Shown: piece by piece, positions 23,301-34,555 of the stretch | Numbering within the stretch: position 1 is the stretch's first letter | Layout: every line of letters begins with the position of its first letter | Origin: Spirogloea muscicola | Taxonomy: Eukaryota; Streptophyta; Zygnematophyceae; Spirogloeales; Spirogloeaceae | Direction of reading: 5' to 3' | Assembly: GCA_009602725.1 (NCBI GenBank) | Contig: WELB01000087.1 | Span: forward strand, 374,442-438,441 | DNA: 64,000 nucleotides | Translations under genes and position numbers: made by a program | Notes under the pieces: generated by a model | Databases searched by the model: none | Told to the model about the DNA's origin: nothing | The model's input: only the letters and a program-made list of their open reading frames with translations

Positions 23301-26134
23301 GCTGCTGGCCTTGGTGCATTCGCCACCTATCCCACCAATGGGATCGAGAAGCAGGATGCCCGCAAGCGCTGCCGCCAGGAGCCCTATGTGGAGGCACAAC
23401 GCCGTTTTGCGCGAGTAGTAGACCTGCCTCACAGCACCCAGCACTAGCAACCATACGTCATAACGTGTCCTGTCCAGGACACAGTGATGTTGTATGGACT
23501 TTGCTCTGTGGTACAGGTCAAAATCATCCCCCTGCCTTTGCAGCAGCATCCCGCATTCTTTCCAGGCTACTAACTGTGAAATATGTTGGACGTGTGGGCC
23601 TGGGAGGCCCGACTCATGCTTACCACAAAGAGGCCGAAAATGTCGAAGTACACAGGGGTGCCCTCCTCTGGCTGCCGGTTGCGCCGCCGCTGCGCTCGCG
23701 TCTGCAGCTCTGGGGCGCTGGCAAAGCCGCGAACCAGTGCCAGGAGATTTTCGCCACGCACCTGCAGAGCGCCCGGCCTGCACCACCGTGGCGTGGAACT
23801 CAATGCAAGTAGAGTACAGAGCAGCTTATTGCAGGGTATGAGGTTTGGATTACGACTAGCAGCATCACACAACCCTCAAGGCAAAGTATGCTAGGTGACC
23901 TACGCACAGAGCAGCCATTTGAGAGGAGGTGCTGCGTCTAACAAGTTTTCCGCAGCAATCAGCAGAACAGCAAGTACAGCTATGGAGGAAGGGAAGGGCA
24001 TGGGGGTGACTGGAGGCCGCAAGGTAGCACAAATCAATGCACGTGTGGTCTAGCCTGGCATTGCAGTATTGTACTCATGCTCTAGGCTAAGAGGGAGGGT
24101 TTCAGGCCATTATCGCACTCAAGGGCCTCGGGAGTGTCCAGCGGCGTGTGGTACGCATAGCCATTGAGCAGGAAGACGCAGTCCAGGCCTGGCACGTTGT
24201 CAAAATCTGCACTGAAGACGCGGTAGTCCGTATCTCCAGGGACTAGCGGAAAGACATCCTGCGCGCACCACCACTCCCCAGCTCATGAGCTGCAGATCCT
24301 TGCCCCTGCACTCTGCATGCGCAGCAGAGTGGACTGCTGCTGAGCACTGAACATGCCTTCTTCGGCATGCACTTGCTGCAGGCTGCTCGCTGGAATGCCC
24401 AGGAACTATTATCGTCAGGATGCACAGCCCAGCCGAGGCACCTGTGCAACAACATTGGCGGCGGGGTGCACGGCATGGCGGGCATACACGCGCGCCGGCC
24501 ACGCACCGGGCCCGCTCTGCACTACCAGCTCTGGATCCGGCAGCCAACCAGCGCAGAAAATGGCAGAGCAACCGTATCAGACAGACAAGAAGCTAGACCT
24601 GACTCTTTCACGCTGATTCACACTGTAGTCTAAGCTTCCCCTGACCACCAGCTTAAATGTAGATCATTCACCCTGGAAATCACCACTTTGATGTGCGTGC
24701 CACACATGGTGGCCTCTGACCTGGGAGCGCAGTGCCAGTTGCCTCAAGGTTGATGACCGCGCCAACTGTTGCGGCCCAAGGGTGCGAGCTCACAAAGCCA
24801 TGCGCGCCCTGCCGGCAATACCGGCAATGACAGTGAGAGAAGTTGGGTTTAAGGCTCAGTGCCTCTCTTCAACTCTGGCCCAAGCAAGGAGCACGGGTGC
24901 AGTGTGCACTAGGCCAGGAAAGCTGCGCTTGGAATGCTAGAGGCTCACCACCATGAAGATCTCCTCGCCACCATTGAAGAGCAGGACTACAGGTGTGGCA
25001 GGCGCGAGGTCGCCATCCACCAACTGACGGAAGACCTCCAGCATCGCCGCTGCCGCCGGCCAGTCATGTCAGGAAGGCCACAGCAAGGCAGCAGGGGTCG
25101 GCCGGAACGGCGCTCCAAGTAGCCTGGGCGAGCCTGCAGATTGCCGATGGCTGGCTCTGGCCTTGATGGCGGCGGGTGAGCTCACCAACGCAAGAGGCGC
25201 AGTCGGCAGCGCCCGGTGAGCCCAGCGCGCTGTCGAAGTGGCCGTTGACGAGCACCGCCGCGGCGTCCAGCGACGCCGATGCCGCCGAGATCCTGCACTC
25301 TGGACCGCCGCCGCACTGCTGAGAGATCAGCGCCCCCCAGCGCAGCGCCCACTCCGAACCCCAAAACCTAAACCCTAGATTGCCGCTGCTTCCCAACAAG
25401 CCTGGCAGGCAGGGACCTGACGGCGACGCCGGGGATGTCGGCGTATGCTAGCGTGATGTCATGGTTGAGGAAATGCATGCTGAAGGAGCCATTGACGGCA
25501 AAGTCGTCCACCTCCACTCTGCACGGCCATACAGAGTGTACTTGGACGGCGTCAGGGTTTAGGTTCAAGGATTAGGGTTGTGCAACCGACGAGCCAAGCC
25601 GCAGGGTTTAGCTGTTTTGTGACGGCAGCTGCCTTAGAAAGCAGGATAACGAACGTTAATGGATCCAGTCAAATATCCACGCGGAAGCAAGGGCGGCGGA
25701 GGCGGGCGGACCTTAGCTCGGCGCTGGCTCTGCTGGCGATGGCTCTGAGCTCCCGGCGCAGGTAGGCCGCTCCGCCGACGAGCCCCGGCGTGCCCTCCTG
25801 CGCCGCCGGAGCGCCCAGCTCCCTCAGTCGCGACGCATGCCGCTAAACCCTGAATGTTCAACACCTTGCCGTAACCCTAAGCCTTTGGCGGCGGCGGCGC
25901 CAAAGGCACCTGGCGGTGCCCGATGGCGCCGGCAAGCTCGATGACGTGCCGCATGGCGCGCTCCTCGGAGAAGGCGGCGAGCGGCGTGGACGCGGCGGGC
26001 CGGGGGGCCACGTGACGGAGCGCCGCGGCGAGGCGCACGGCGCCGGCCGCGGCGGCGAAGAGCAGCGCCAGCAGCGCNCCGCCGAGGTAGAGGCCCGTCG
26101 TCGCTAGATGGCCGGGGTTGTTGAACTCGCCCAT
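20321..26134 (-). CDS. ERMP1-like M28 metallopeptidase, multi-pass ER membrane protein
   Basis: This is a zinc-dependent M28 peptidase of the ER metallopeptidase 1 (ERMP1/Fxna) family, in its plant form. The N-terminal exon (from Met at 26134, MGEFNNPGHL) has a transmembrane anchor (GLYLG then ALLALLFAAAAGAV) and FSEERAMRHVIELAGAIGHR. Later exons give AAYLRRELRAIASRASAEL (about 25780), FAVNGSFSMHFLNHDITLAY (about 25490), metal-site GHFDSALGSPGAADCASCVG (about 25220), PVVLLFNGGEEIFM with catalytic Glu-Glu (about 24980), QGAHGFVSSHPWAATVGAVI (about 24790), ELVVQSGPGAWPARVYARHA (about 24510), GDTDYRVFSADFDNVPGLDC and the last His in YHTPLDTPEALE (about 24230-24120), ARGENLL/RGENLLALVRGF and GTPVYFDIFGLF (about 23750-23630). 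Hydrophobic exons follow to about 21600. The last exon ends LETAYIASYAF, stop 20321-20323. An N sits at 26078 in exon 1. The substrate is unknown. Confidence 0.87.
22141..22186. repeat. Two-copy tandem repeat, 23 bp
   Basis: CGTTGAGCGGACAATGCCAA plus CAA is repeated twice back to back. It lies in the C-terminal membrane region of the ERMP1-like gene, in or near an intron. Confidence 0.9.
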
Positions 26135-26262
26135 GATGGCCGACACCTCCGCCGCCGTCACCTGCAAGGCAACGCCGCCAGGCCGAGCACAATCCACGCG
26201 CAGCGAAGCCTCAGCCGCAGCGCTTCCGACCGTTTCCTTTGCCGGACGTCTTCCTTTTCCGG

Positions 26263-26298
<36 letters not shown>

Positions 26299-26974
26299 GC
26301 AGCGGCTCGGCGAGCCGCAGGTGGCGGCGGCAGTTGCGTGTTCCCTCGGGCAAATTGGGTAACCTTCGGATTTGTCGACTGTGCGGACATCAGAGAATTA
26401 GCGGATTAGTTTGGGTGACCACACCGCGCCAAGGGGAACCAGGCCGATGTCAACGAATGCGTTTGTCTGGCCTTTCACCGCTCTTTACTATCAGCATTCA
26501 TCATATTACTCCTTGGCTGGCCAGTCACAGCCATCGCTCTCCACCGCGAAGTGTATTATGCATCTTGACGGTTGACCAGCTCCGGTCAACGGCAGTCGCC
26601 TTGCTCGCAAACTCGTGGACGGCGACAGAGGACCAACGTTGACTAGCCCCGCCGCCGGCGGCGGCGGCGGCGTCGGCGGCGGCGGCGAAATTAGGGTTAG
26701 GTTAAGGTGCTCGGTCCGGGGATTGCTGAGCCTCGAGGTCGGGGGCCTGTGCCCGTCATTCTGCGCCGAGGCCCGGCGGCCGCCCAGCCAGGACAGCGCT
26801 CGCCGTGGGCGGCGCGAGCGCCAGCGGTTGCGGGCCAGCCCGCGGCATGCTCGGCGCAGCGGAGCCACGGCCTGCAGCAGGCGGAGGCGAGGGCGGGCGT
26901 GGCGATCTCCCCCTCGCGCGGCGGCGCTGACGGGAAAAGTGAACGCGGCAACGGCGGGCCGTCTCGAGGAGCCC
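26135..26974. promoter_or_regulatory. Shared divergent upstream region with telo-box and hairpin motif
   Basis: This region separates ERMP1 (minus) from the DUF2306 gene (plus). It carries a GGC run at 26265-26296, a hairpin-motif copy at 26515-26540 and a telomere-like AATTAGGGTTAGGTTAAGG at 26690-26708. In plants the AAACCCTA telo-box is a known promoter element; its role here is inferred. Confidence 0.45.
26515..26540 (-). repeat. Hairpin-motif copy in a divergent promoter
   Basis: Read on the minus strand it is AGAGCGATGGCTGTGACTGG followed by CCAGCC. It shares GCGATGGCTGTGA and GGCCAGC with 37722-37748 and 54080-54106. Confidence 0.6.
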
Positions 26975-28348
26975 ATGGCCGCCTCGGCGGCGCAGCCGCC
27001 GCCGCTCGCCGCCACGCCGCCGCCTCGCCGCCAGCGGCCACAGCCTCGCGCGGGCTGCGACAGCGACAATTTGGGTCTGGCCAAACGGAGTGCCGCTTCC
27101 GCCGCGCCTGGGCGCCGGCTCAGGCCTGTGCGCTGCTTCGACGATGGAGGAGCGGCGGCAAGAGCTGCACCGCCACGAGGACTCGATGCGGCGGCGCCAC
27201 TGCCGACGTGCGGCGGAGCGCCACAGGCAGCGGCGCAGAGGAGCGGCGATGGGGCCGCATCGACGCTGCCGCCGCCGACAGCTCCCTGCCGGCTCCGTGG
27301 CGTCGCCCAGTGGATCGTCCTGGAGGCCGTGCCTAAGGCGGCGCGGTGGACGTCCCTCGGCCTCTCAGTGCCGTTCGCCGTCTACTCCGCCGTCTACCTC
27401 TGGGGCGACCTCGACCTCATCCGGCCGCTGACGCCCAGCGGCGTCGCCGGCGACATGGAGCTTGCCGGGCGCAATGTCGCCAACAACCTCCTCCTGTGGC
27501 AGGTGCAAGCAGCCCACAAGCATGCGCCGATTTTCCTGGCTAATCACACAAGCACGCACCAGTTCTCCTGGCTAATTACCATTTTGTGTTGCACTACCAA
27601 CCCTAACCCTTATCCTAATTTCCTGAATCCCAAACCCTCAACCCTAAACCTACACCTCAATTCAAACCCCAACGCTCATACCTGCGTTTGCTCTGCCGAG
27701 TTTGCGTACGCTGTCGTTGGCAGATTCACAGCGGCGCCTCGCTGGCCTTCCTGGCAACGGGGGCGCTGCAGTTCAGCCCGTGGCTCCGGCGGTCGCGGAT
27801 CAGTTGGCATCGGGCGAGCGGGCGGCTCTTCCTGGCGGCCGCCGCCGTGCTGGCGCTGTCGGGCTCCACGCGCATGGCGGAGCAGTCGGACTTGAGCCCC
27901 GTCGGGACCGTCGCCGCCCACTTCATGGGGCCCTACTTCCTCTTCTCGTTGGCACGGGCATACATGGCCATCCGGCGCGGCGACGTGCAGCGCCATCGCG
28001 AGTGGATGATCCGGGCTGCTTCCTTTGGGTCTGTCATGCCATCACACACTAAACCAATCCCTTGACTGAGACTACACCTCAGTGATCTAGATTTCGGACT
28101 CTTAACTTCTTCTGTGGCTTCTGTCTGCTAGGTACGCAGTGATTCACACCCGGTACATGGCATATTTCGTTAAGGCCATGTATGACGTGCCATTCCCTTG
28201 GGCGACTGGCATGGCCTTGTGGCTGTGCCAGGTCGCCTCAGTGGCGCTCGCCGAGCTATACATCCAGCTTCGTTACCATGGTCTCGCGGGCCTCGTGCCC
28301 CCTGTCTGGAAGCAGCCCGTGAGGCCCCACGAGGAACTAGATCTGTAG
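26975..28348 (+). CDS. DUF2306 multi-pass membrane protein, three exons
   Basis: This is a predicted DUF2306 integral membrane protein; members resemble heme-binding cytochrome-like membrane proteins but the function is unproven. Exon 1 runs to 27502 and contains a hydrophobic span (TSLGLSVPFAVYSAVYLWG) and ends NNLLLWQ. Exon 2 (27724-28028) gives IHSGASLAFLATGALQFSP, the family block SWHRASGRLFLAAAAVLALS, FMGPYFLFSLARAYMAIRRG and DVQRHREWMIRAASF. Exon 3 (28132-28348) gives YAVIHTRYMAYFVKAMYDVP, a last membrane span and the tail PVRPHEELDL. Both GT-AG junctions keep frame exactly (LLWQ|IHSG and SFG|YAV). The HR...W and HREWMIR positions carry the conserved His/Arg. Met at 26975 is chosen because upstream sequence is GC-rich and carries a telo-box; an in-frame Met at 26615 is the alternative. 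Confidence 0.85.
27595..27662 (+). repeat. Degenerate telomere-type (CCCTAA) tract in an intron
   Basis: The first intron of the DUF2306 gene contains many close variants of CCCTAA/CCCTAAA, such as AACCCTAACCCTTATCCTAA and CAACCCTAAACCTACACC. It is too diverged to be a true telomere array. Confidence 0.7.
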
Positions 28349-28625
28349 CTCACATTACCAAGCGGGATGCAGTTTCGCGAAATTGCTGGATCAGCAGCAT
28401 CTTACGCCAGTCAACCGGCTTCCCTTTGCTACACGGAAGTCATAGAGAAGAATGATCCTTCCAAGCTAAGGGAATGCATCAATTGAAAAGCCAGAGACTA
28501 GTATGACCTTTTTGTGTGATCTTTGAACGAATTGGCTATCAAATTGGATAGCACGACCTGCTCAAGGGACCTGCTCGTCAAGCGCAGGCAGGAATCTGTG
28601 ACTGCTATTGCACAAGGGGTTGGGC
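28349..28625. other. Convergent 3' flanks of DUF2306 and POLE2 genes
   Basis: Both genes end towards this 277-bp stretch, which should contain their 3' untranslated regions. No coding sequence is seen. Confidence 0.5.
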
Positions 28626-31600
28626 TCACGATACTTGGGAAAGCTCAGGCTGCCTTGTTGCTGGGCGGTAGGCAACGAATGTGCCGTCATTAGCAAACGA
28701 TCCAGGATTGAACATCACGATTCCGTCGCACGTAAATTGTTGCTGACCAGCCCTGTCTGCAAGTACAAGCTGCAGAGCAGGCGAGCGTGCGTGAGGAGCA
28801 TGCATAAGGGTGGCAGCAGAGTATTGCAAAGTAGGGTTCTTCTGCAAGGTGTACCCTAGTGCATCTTGCATGAAACATTATCGTCTACAAGATTGCAATT
28901 ATGCCAAGGCCTTGACATACTCGAGTCACACAGATTCAGATCATCGCATCACTAAACAATTCCAAAAGTGTTGCACTTAAGACCTACTGTGTGGGGTGCA
29001 GGGTACAGGCGCAAGGCGTGGTCGAAATCCCAGAACACTGGCTGCGTGCTCAGTGGCAAGGGGCACAGGTGGCCTTGTTGCAACACCGTGGCTACCAGCT
29101 GCATCATGCAATCTGAGGAGTCACTAGCTCATGAAGGACGTCCTCAGCATTCACATGTATGAAGGAGCTCAAGAAAGTCCTCTCTTGTATATCTGTACTA
29201 GCATGGATGGGTACATTGAGCCTACCAAGTACAATAAACTAACAATGATGATAAATATTGAGTAGGGCGTACATGGTGAAAGGGTTCCTTTGTTTCATTG
29301 TTGGAGGGTGGGATCACACACGCCCTCCTCATGCGCTGAAGCAGATCATATCTGAAAATTACAATCTCCTGGCTGTAGTACTTGACTCTGCAATTATCAC
29401 CAATATGACAATGCAATTAGCAGCCAATGATAGACTAGCTTGCTCCTTTAACAGCATAATGAAGGCTGGCAGACAGTCCGAATATTGACATGAATCCAAT
29501 TAGAGGCATTGAGCACCATAGCAGAACAAGGTGTGGCAGCTGCAAAATTTACTGACAATTACCTGCAAGGGTTGCTACCAAATACAGCACCCGGAATGTG
29601 CTCTCGCACAGCACTGGCAAAGTAATTGGGGAGGGCGGGCCTGGGTAGAACGTTTGCAGGACCTGGATCATCATATTTATACCACTAGACCATTTCGTTA
29701 AGGTACTAGTTTGTCATGCATGAGATGGACGACTGGCTCTGTCAACGATAATGCAATACAGGAGATATGGAACATCAATATGCCTTAACTTATGTCCATG
29801 TAATGTAGATATTGAATACTCTCATCCATCATCTTTCCTTTCCTTGTAGTGATACCCTAGCAATACCCTAATTGAATGTGTAGCGGTGAGGATCTCTTTA
29901 GGAGTGAAAGATGGGCAGAATGCACACTAAAGCATACCTGGATCACCAGGTCCAGGAACGAAAATGAAGCGGCTGCTTGCCCGTATTCTAGAGTGACTGC
30001 TGATTGTAGCCCCTAATCTGCTGAACTGCGATCTGGCAAAAGAGGCAAACAAAGAGCAGTATGAGAATAGATATGGTTCACTGAACGACCACTCCATCAT
30101 TGTCAAAAGATCATAAATTATCACACTTGCAACAGCCGATCAGTCAAGACTTGCATACTTGAGCAGGGAGAACTCCGAGAAGGCGAGGTTGCACGGCTTG
30201 GAGCAGAAGTCGCCGATGAAGATGAAGAGCGAGGGAACCACCTCCACGCTCTCGTATCCTGCCAGCACTGTCTCCAGCCTCCTCATAGACTGCACACAAA
30301 GGCCCATCAAACGTCGTAAAAAGGTGGCGCGAGGCTGCAGGATGGCAGCAAAGACTGAATCCTAAGCCTAGAGCTTGGAGTTCCAGAAGCTGAAGCTGAT
30401 ATAAGCAGGAAAAGCATCGCAAGTCCTCGATAGCCATTGTTCACCTCTTCATTGTCAAGCCATACGTCAGAGAGGACCACAAACATGACATTCACTCCCT
30501 CCTTCTCCAGTTCCAGCAAGTGTCTCTGCAAGTGACTTTTTCGCCTCAAATCAATCTGTGTCGCCTTTCGTCTCTTTCAAACGTGGCCCACAATACAGGT
30601 CCAGTTCTTCACATCTGGCACAACTACACATATCCTGGACTTCAAGCCCTTGACCCTCTTCAAGTCTTGCTGCTGTGTTGCATATTTTTGAGCCATAAGC
30701 ACTTCAAGTGCACCTACAAGAGCAGAGACCTGTGTAGACCTGTCTCCAAAAGCAAACACGTAACTTCTATGCATCTTCCGTGCTAAGAAGCACAATTCAA
30801 GAGAAGGTAAACAGAAGCAGCTGGAGACCTCAGCATGCAGGCGACTGCTGTGTATTAAAGGGCCCCACATCATACCTCCTCGTCGGCTTTCAGAGGCCCA
30901 GCTCCAAAGAAGTCGAGCCCATCCGTGACTTTCATGTCGTCCCTGTGCTTGACGGGAGGGTAACCCATGGCCTTTGCCTGTGCAGGCAACGAGACGCCGG
31001 AGTTCCTCAGAAGATAGGCACAGTGACTAACTGCAGGGTGCCATGGTGCACTACTGAAACAAGGCTACCCTTTGAGAGAGTGACATCACAGTGCTATGTA
31101 CCTTGAAGACTCCTTCTGGCTGGAGCTCGCCCTCAATGACCACCATGCTGTTCTCAGTGAAAAGCCCCGTTGTCGTCAAGTGGATTCCCATTGTCAAGGC
31201 CATGCTGGACTCAGAGTGCTGCTCCAAGCCTAACTCTAACACTTCAGCCTAACTCTTAACCCTGTTACCTCTAGGACAGACCTTGAGGCATCAAAGCAGC
31301 TGCTTGTACCAAAGGGGACCTGCATTACAAGGGTAAAGGTAATGGCATAGACTACTGTTAATTTGTCTCTCGCGCGTCTTCTGTTCTGAGCTTAAGGGTA
31401 GGACAGCTTTGCTTTGCATGCCCCTGCTGCCTTTGTCTCAAGGATATAGCGCTTGACAAGTCCACCGGAACTGATGCATTGTTGTCCTCGAGGAAGAAGC
31501 GGCCATCTTCGAGCTGGGATATTGCGCCCATCACATACTTTACACCAGTGCAGCCCACAAGTGACTGGATTGGCGTCAGCTGCACCGTCAGACAGAGCAG

Positions 31601-32451
31601 CATACCATGAGCTCTGCTGACCTGGTTAGCAATCTAGAGTCTTTTGCACGTAGGTACTCAGGTGATGCTATGGTCTGGGCACCTCGCAGTACTCTGTTTC
31701 TGAGCCTTTCAGGAGCAAGGCGGGCCGTGTGAACAGCTTGTTGCGCAGCAGCCTCTGCTGCAGAAGCGCCAGCCGCTCCCTGTACAGCTCAGTCTTCGAG
31801 CTGGCATCGCTGTGGAGCGACCTTGTCCCTGTGTCCCTGACCAAAACGTGCTCTGAGGTAAGCCGTGCATCACGTTCTGCAACAGCAAATCCTGAAAGCC
31901 TGGCAAGCGAAGCTCATGTCACATGTTTGGGCTCTTCGGACGGCACACTCGCCAGCCGTGAGGCTCACCGGAAGAAGACCTTCCGCACGGGGTCATATCT
32001 GTTCCTCGGCATCTCGAACGCGTCAATGATCGTGAGGTGATCCTTGTCTTGGTGCAAGGCCGCTCCTCCGAGTTGTGCAAGCACTTCGTCAACCACAAAC
32101 TTTCTCACCACGTTTGAAGACACTGCCATAATATATTATGGAGACTTACGCATTATCAGAAAGCCCAGTGCATTGCTTCATGGCAGGTGGCTCAACAGCT
32201 TCAGTGTACAAGCTTCTTGGACGTGCAAGGTCATGAGTAGCATCGCCTTGACGATTGGCAGCTTCTCACTCACAGTTCCTCTTGCTCAAGGCGCTAACGA
32301 CCAGCGTCACGGCCTCTTCGTCTTTGTAGCCGTATTCGCGAGTGAATTGCGCCACAGCTCGCACGGCGTCCATCACCATCTCCAGGCCCTGCAGCTTGAA
32401 GCTGAGCTTGAAATGCTGCAGGGCCCGGTGGTCCTCCGGGGTGGCTCCCAT
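28626..32451 (-). CDS. POLE2: DNA polymerase epsilon subunit 2 (DPB2/POLE2), multi-exon
   Basis: This is the B subunit of the leading-strand replicative DNA polymerase epsilon, a nuclear protein with an inactive calcineurin-like phosphoesterase fold. Met at 32451 opens the N-terminal helical domain ([32 protein letters not shown]). Next come [13 protein letters not shown]-like sequence (about 32010), [20 protein letters not shown] and [20 protein letters not shown] (about 31570-31450), [20 protein letters not shown] (about 31160), [18 protein letters not shown] (about 30500), [20 protein letters not shown] and [20 protein letters not shown] (about 30280-30165), [20 protein letters not shown] (about 29350), [20 protein letters not shown] (about 29060) and the C-terminus [20 protein letters not shown], stop at 28626. 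Length and domain order match the family; exon joins at the weaker parts are not fixed. Confidence 0.92.
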
Positions 32452-33514
32452 GGGCGCCTCGGGCAGGAAGCTAGCCTAACTCCCACCAGCCCTGCAGATG
32501 GGTGGCCGCAGCTCGACTTCAGCTATTTTTTCATTTTTGGCTAGGTAAGCTTAAGGTATTGTAGTGGATTGCGAGCAGCTACGACGATGACCGTCGTGGC
32601 ACAGCGACGTAGCTGCTGAGCAAGTGCACCATGAGCCGATCATAGACTACTTAAAGCTGCGAGTCACGCCTCATGCGAGCCCGATCCACCCGTGTCGAGC
32701 ACCAGGGGAAGCCCAGCGCCACTGCCGCGCAAGGGCTTGACTTTCAAGCTGCCGCCATCAGAGGGGCTCTCGAGACCCGGCCAGCAATAATGAGAGGAAG
32801 GACGGCAGATGGGAGGGGCCTCACGGCCAGCTCACGCACAAGCGGCGCTGCCGGCGGCCCGCTCACGCGGGCAGAGCCAGCGGAAGCCCGGAGGGCCGTC
32901 GACGCCGGCCTCCCCGACGAGGCTCTGCGCCCCCGCCGCCGCCACCGCCGCCGCCGGCGCGGCGTGGGGCGCCACGCAGGGCCGCCACCATGGCTGCCGC
33001 GGCCGAGCTTTGAACGCCAGCCCTTTCCCGCCAAAATCTCCCGCGGCGCCAAAACCGGGGTGGCGCACGCCCGGTGCTGGCGCCACTTCGTATCGACCGA
33101 TACAGGCAATTTTGTGTATTTGAAACAAACGAGGGCCAAATAGCCAAGTACGAAGGCAAGCACATCTGAAGACCTACTTAACCTTCAGCAAATTGACCCG
33201 CTCAGTAACCACGGGTCAAAACATAAAGGTCACTAAATCGATGCCTGAATACTAGATGTCAGATATGAAGCCCTTCTGCCACCAACTGGAGCTTGCCCAG
33301 CTTTCTGGTGCAAAGCATTTGCCTGGGCACGCTGCAAACAGGCCGATACTTGTCATCGCAAGAACGACAGATATGCAGCTGGCAAGCCCATCTCAGCTGG
33401 AAACACATTTTCACGACGTGCGTAGCCTGAATCGGCAATATGCTGGAGAAGTGTGTGGAAGCCAGGACCCAGACAGCCAAAGATGTCGACTGCCGCTGGC
33501 AGGAGCTGATTGCA
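32452..33514. other. Upstream region of POLE2, no gene recognised
   Basis: The stretch contains a GC-rich block (about 32860-33070) with GCCGCC runs and then ordinary non-coding sequence. Long frames here are compositional and match no family. Confidence 0.45.
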
Positions 33515-34330
33515 TTAGGGGTAATCAAAGTAGTGCCGCAACTTTCTTTGTTCTGCACCGCCCACTGCGTGGCCAGCGATGTGTGCCGATACTGGACCTT
33601 TACACGCCTCCGTAACAACGACATCGACCAAGGCCTGTGGTCCTCCACCAGGTTGCACGCCCACAATGGCAAGTGTGCGGCGATAATGACGTCCCTGGGC
33701 GTCCGTGGTGATAGGCATGATATCGTTGACTTCCACAACTGCAGGGTAGCCGGCGTCGCCCATCAAGCCCGCCAGGGCATCGCGGATGAGGTTGTGGATG
33801 CCCACCACTTCTGGTCCAGTGGGGCATCTCAGCAGGTGAGTGGCTTGCTCAGCACCCTCTGCACGGAAGCCGCACTCACACTGGCGCACCCCAATCAGGC
33901 GGTTAGGTGGGAGGCCGAGGAAGAGTCGAAGCGACGTCCGAGAGAAAGCGCGGCCAGATTGACTGGTGGCTGGGAAAGGCCAGCCCAAAGGAATGTACAA
34001 GGTCTGAAGGAGCCGGAGTAAGGACTAGGACTAAGACATCAGCCAGGGAACGCTCAGTAACCTCTAGTCAGGAGATGCAAGTCTGAGTAGCTAGCCGGCG
34101 GAAAGACGTCGCCCTGACGGAACCCGGAGGCCGCCGCCAAAGCTCGGCCTGCGCGCAAGTGCACCGCGAAGGCAAGGGACCGCTGCATCGAGACGGCCAA
34201 ACGCATACGGAAGACCTGAGCGAGGGACCCGGCGAGATTGAAGCCGGGCTGCTCGCCCTGCTGCCCGAGACGCCCGAAAGGCCTCGGAGCTGATGCTGAA
34301 GGCGTTGGCGACGGCGTGTGAGGTTATCCA
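33515..34330 (-). pseudogene. Non-LTR retrotransposon remnant: C-terminal zinc-ribbon/endonuclease-like end
   Basis: On the minus strand about 34250-34080 reads FRMRLAVSMQRSLAFAVHLR then AGRALAAASGFRQGDVFPPA, and 34000-33515 reads RTSLRLFLGLPPNRLIGVRQ, CECG, then ATHLLRCP and NLIRDALAGLMGDAGYPAVV, followed by ALVDVVVTEA. A CxC...HxxxC ribbon followed by a degenerate nuclease-like ADIVV/LVDVxVT strand is the usual C-terminus of RT proteins with a restriction-endonuclease-like domain. The parts are split by a stop near 34020-34090 and no catalytic RT core is present, so the element is dead. Confidence 0.65.
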
Positions 34331-34555
34331 GTCGGTGGCACCAGGTGTGGCCCGATAGGTTATCGGCGGGTCCAAACCGGCTGATCGAAGAGCTACCGCG
34401 GCCGGATGTCGGCAACTTGTCGATTGTTCTAACTGCCCGGTTTCTGGCGCCCGGGGTACAATCTGGAGAAGCAGCAGATTGGCGTAACGCCGCTTACTGT
34501 ATGTGCGGGAGTAAGTTGTTCCCTCTGCAGTTAAGCATCCCGTCTACTGCNCTCG

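Noticed and set aside
34068-34415. An intact host gene upstream of HemW on the minus strand
   Set aside because: The only conserved block is AGRALAAASGFRQ, shared with the 37 kb remnant and broken by stops, so it is retroelement debris.
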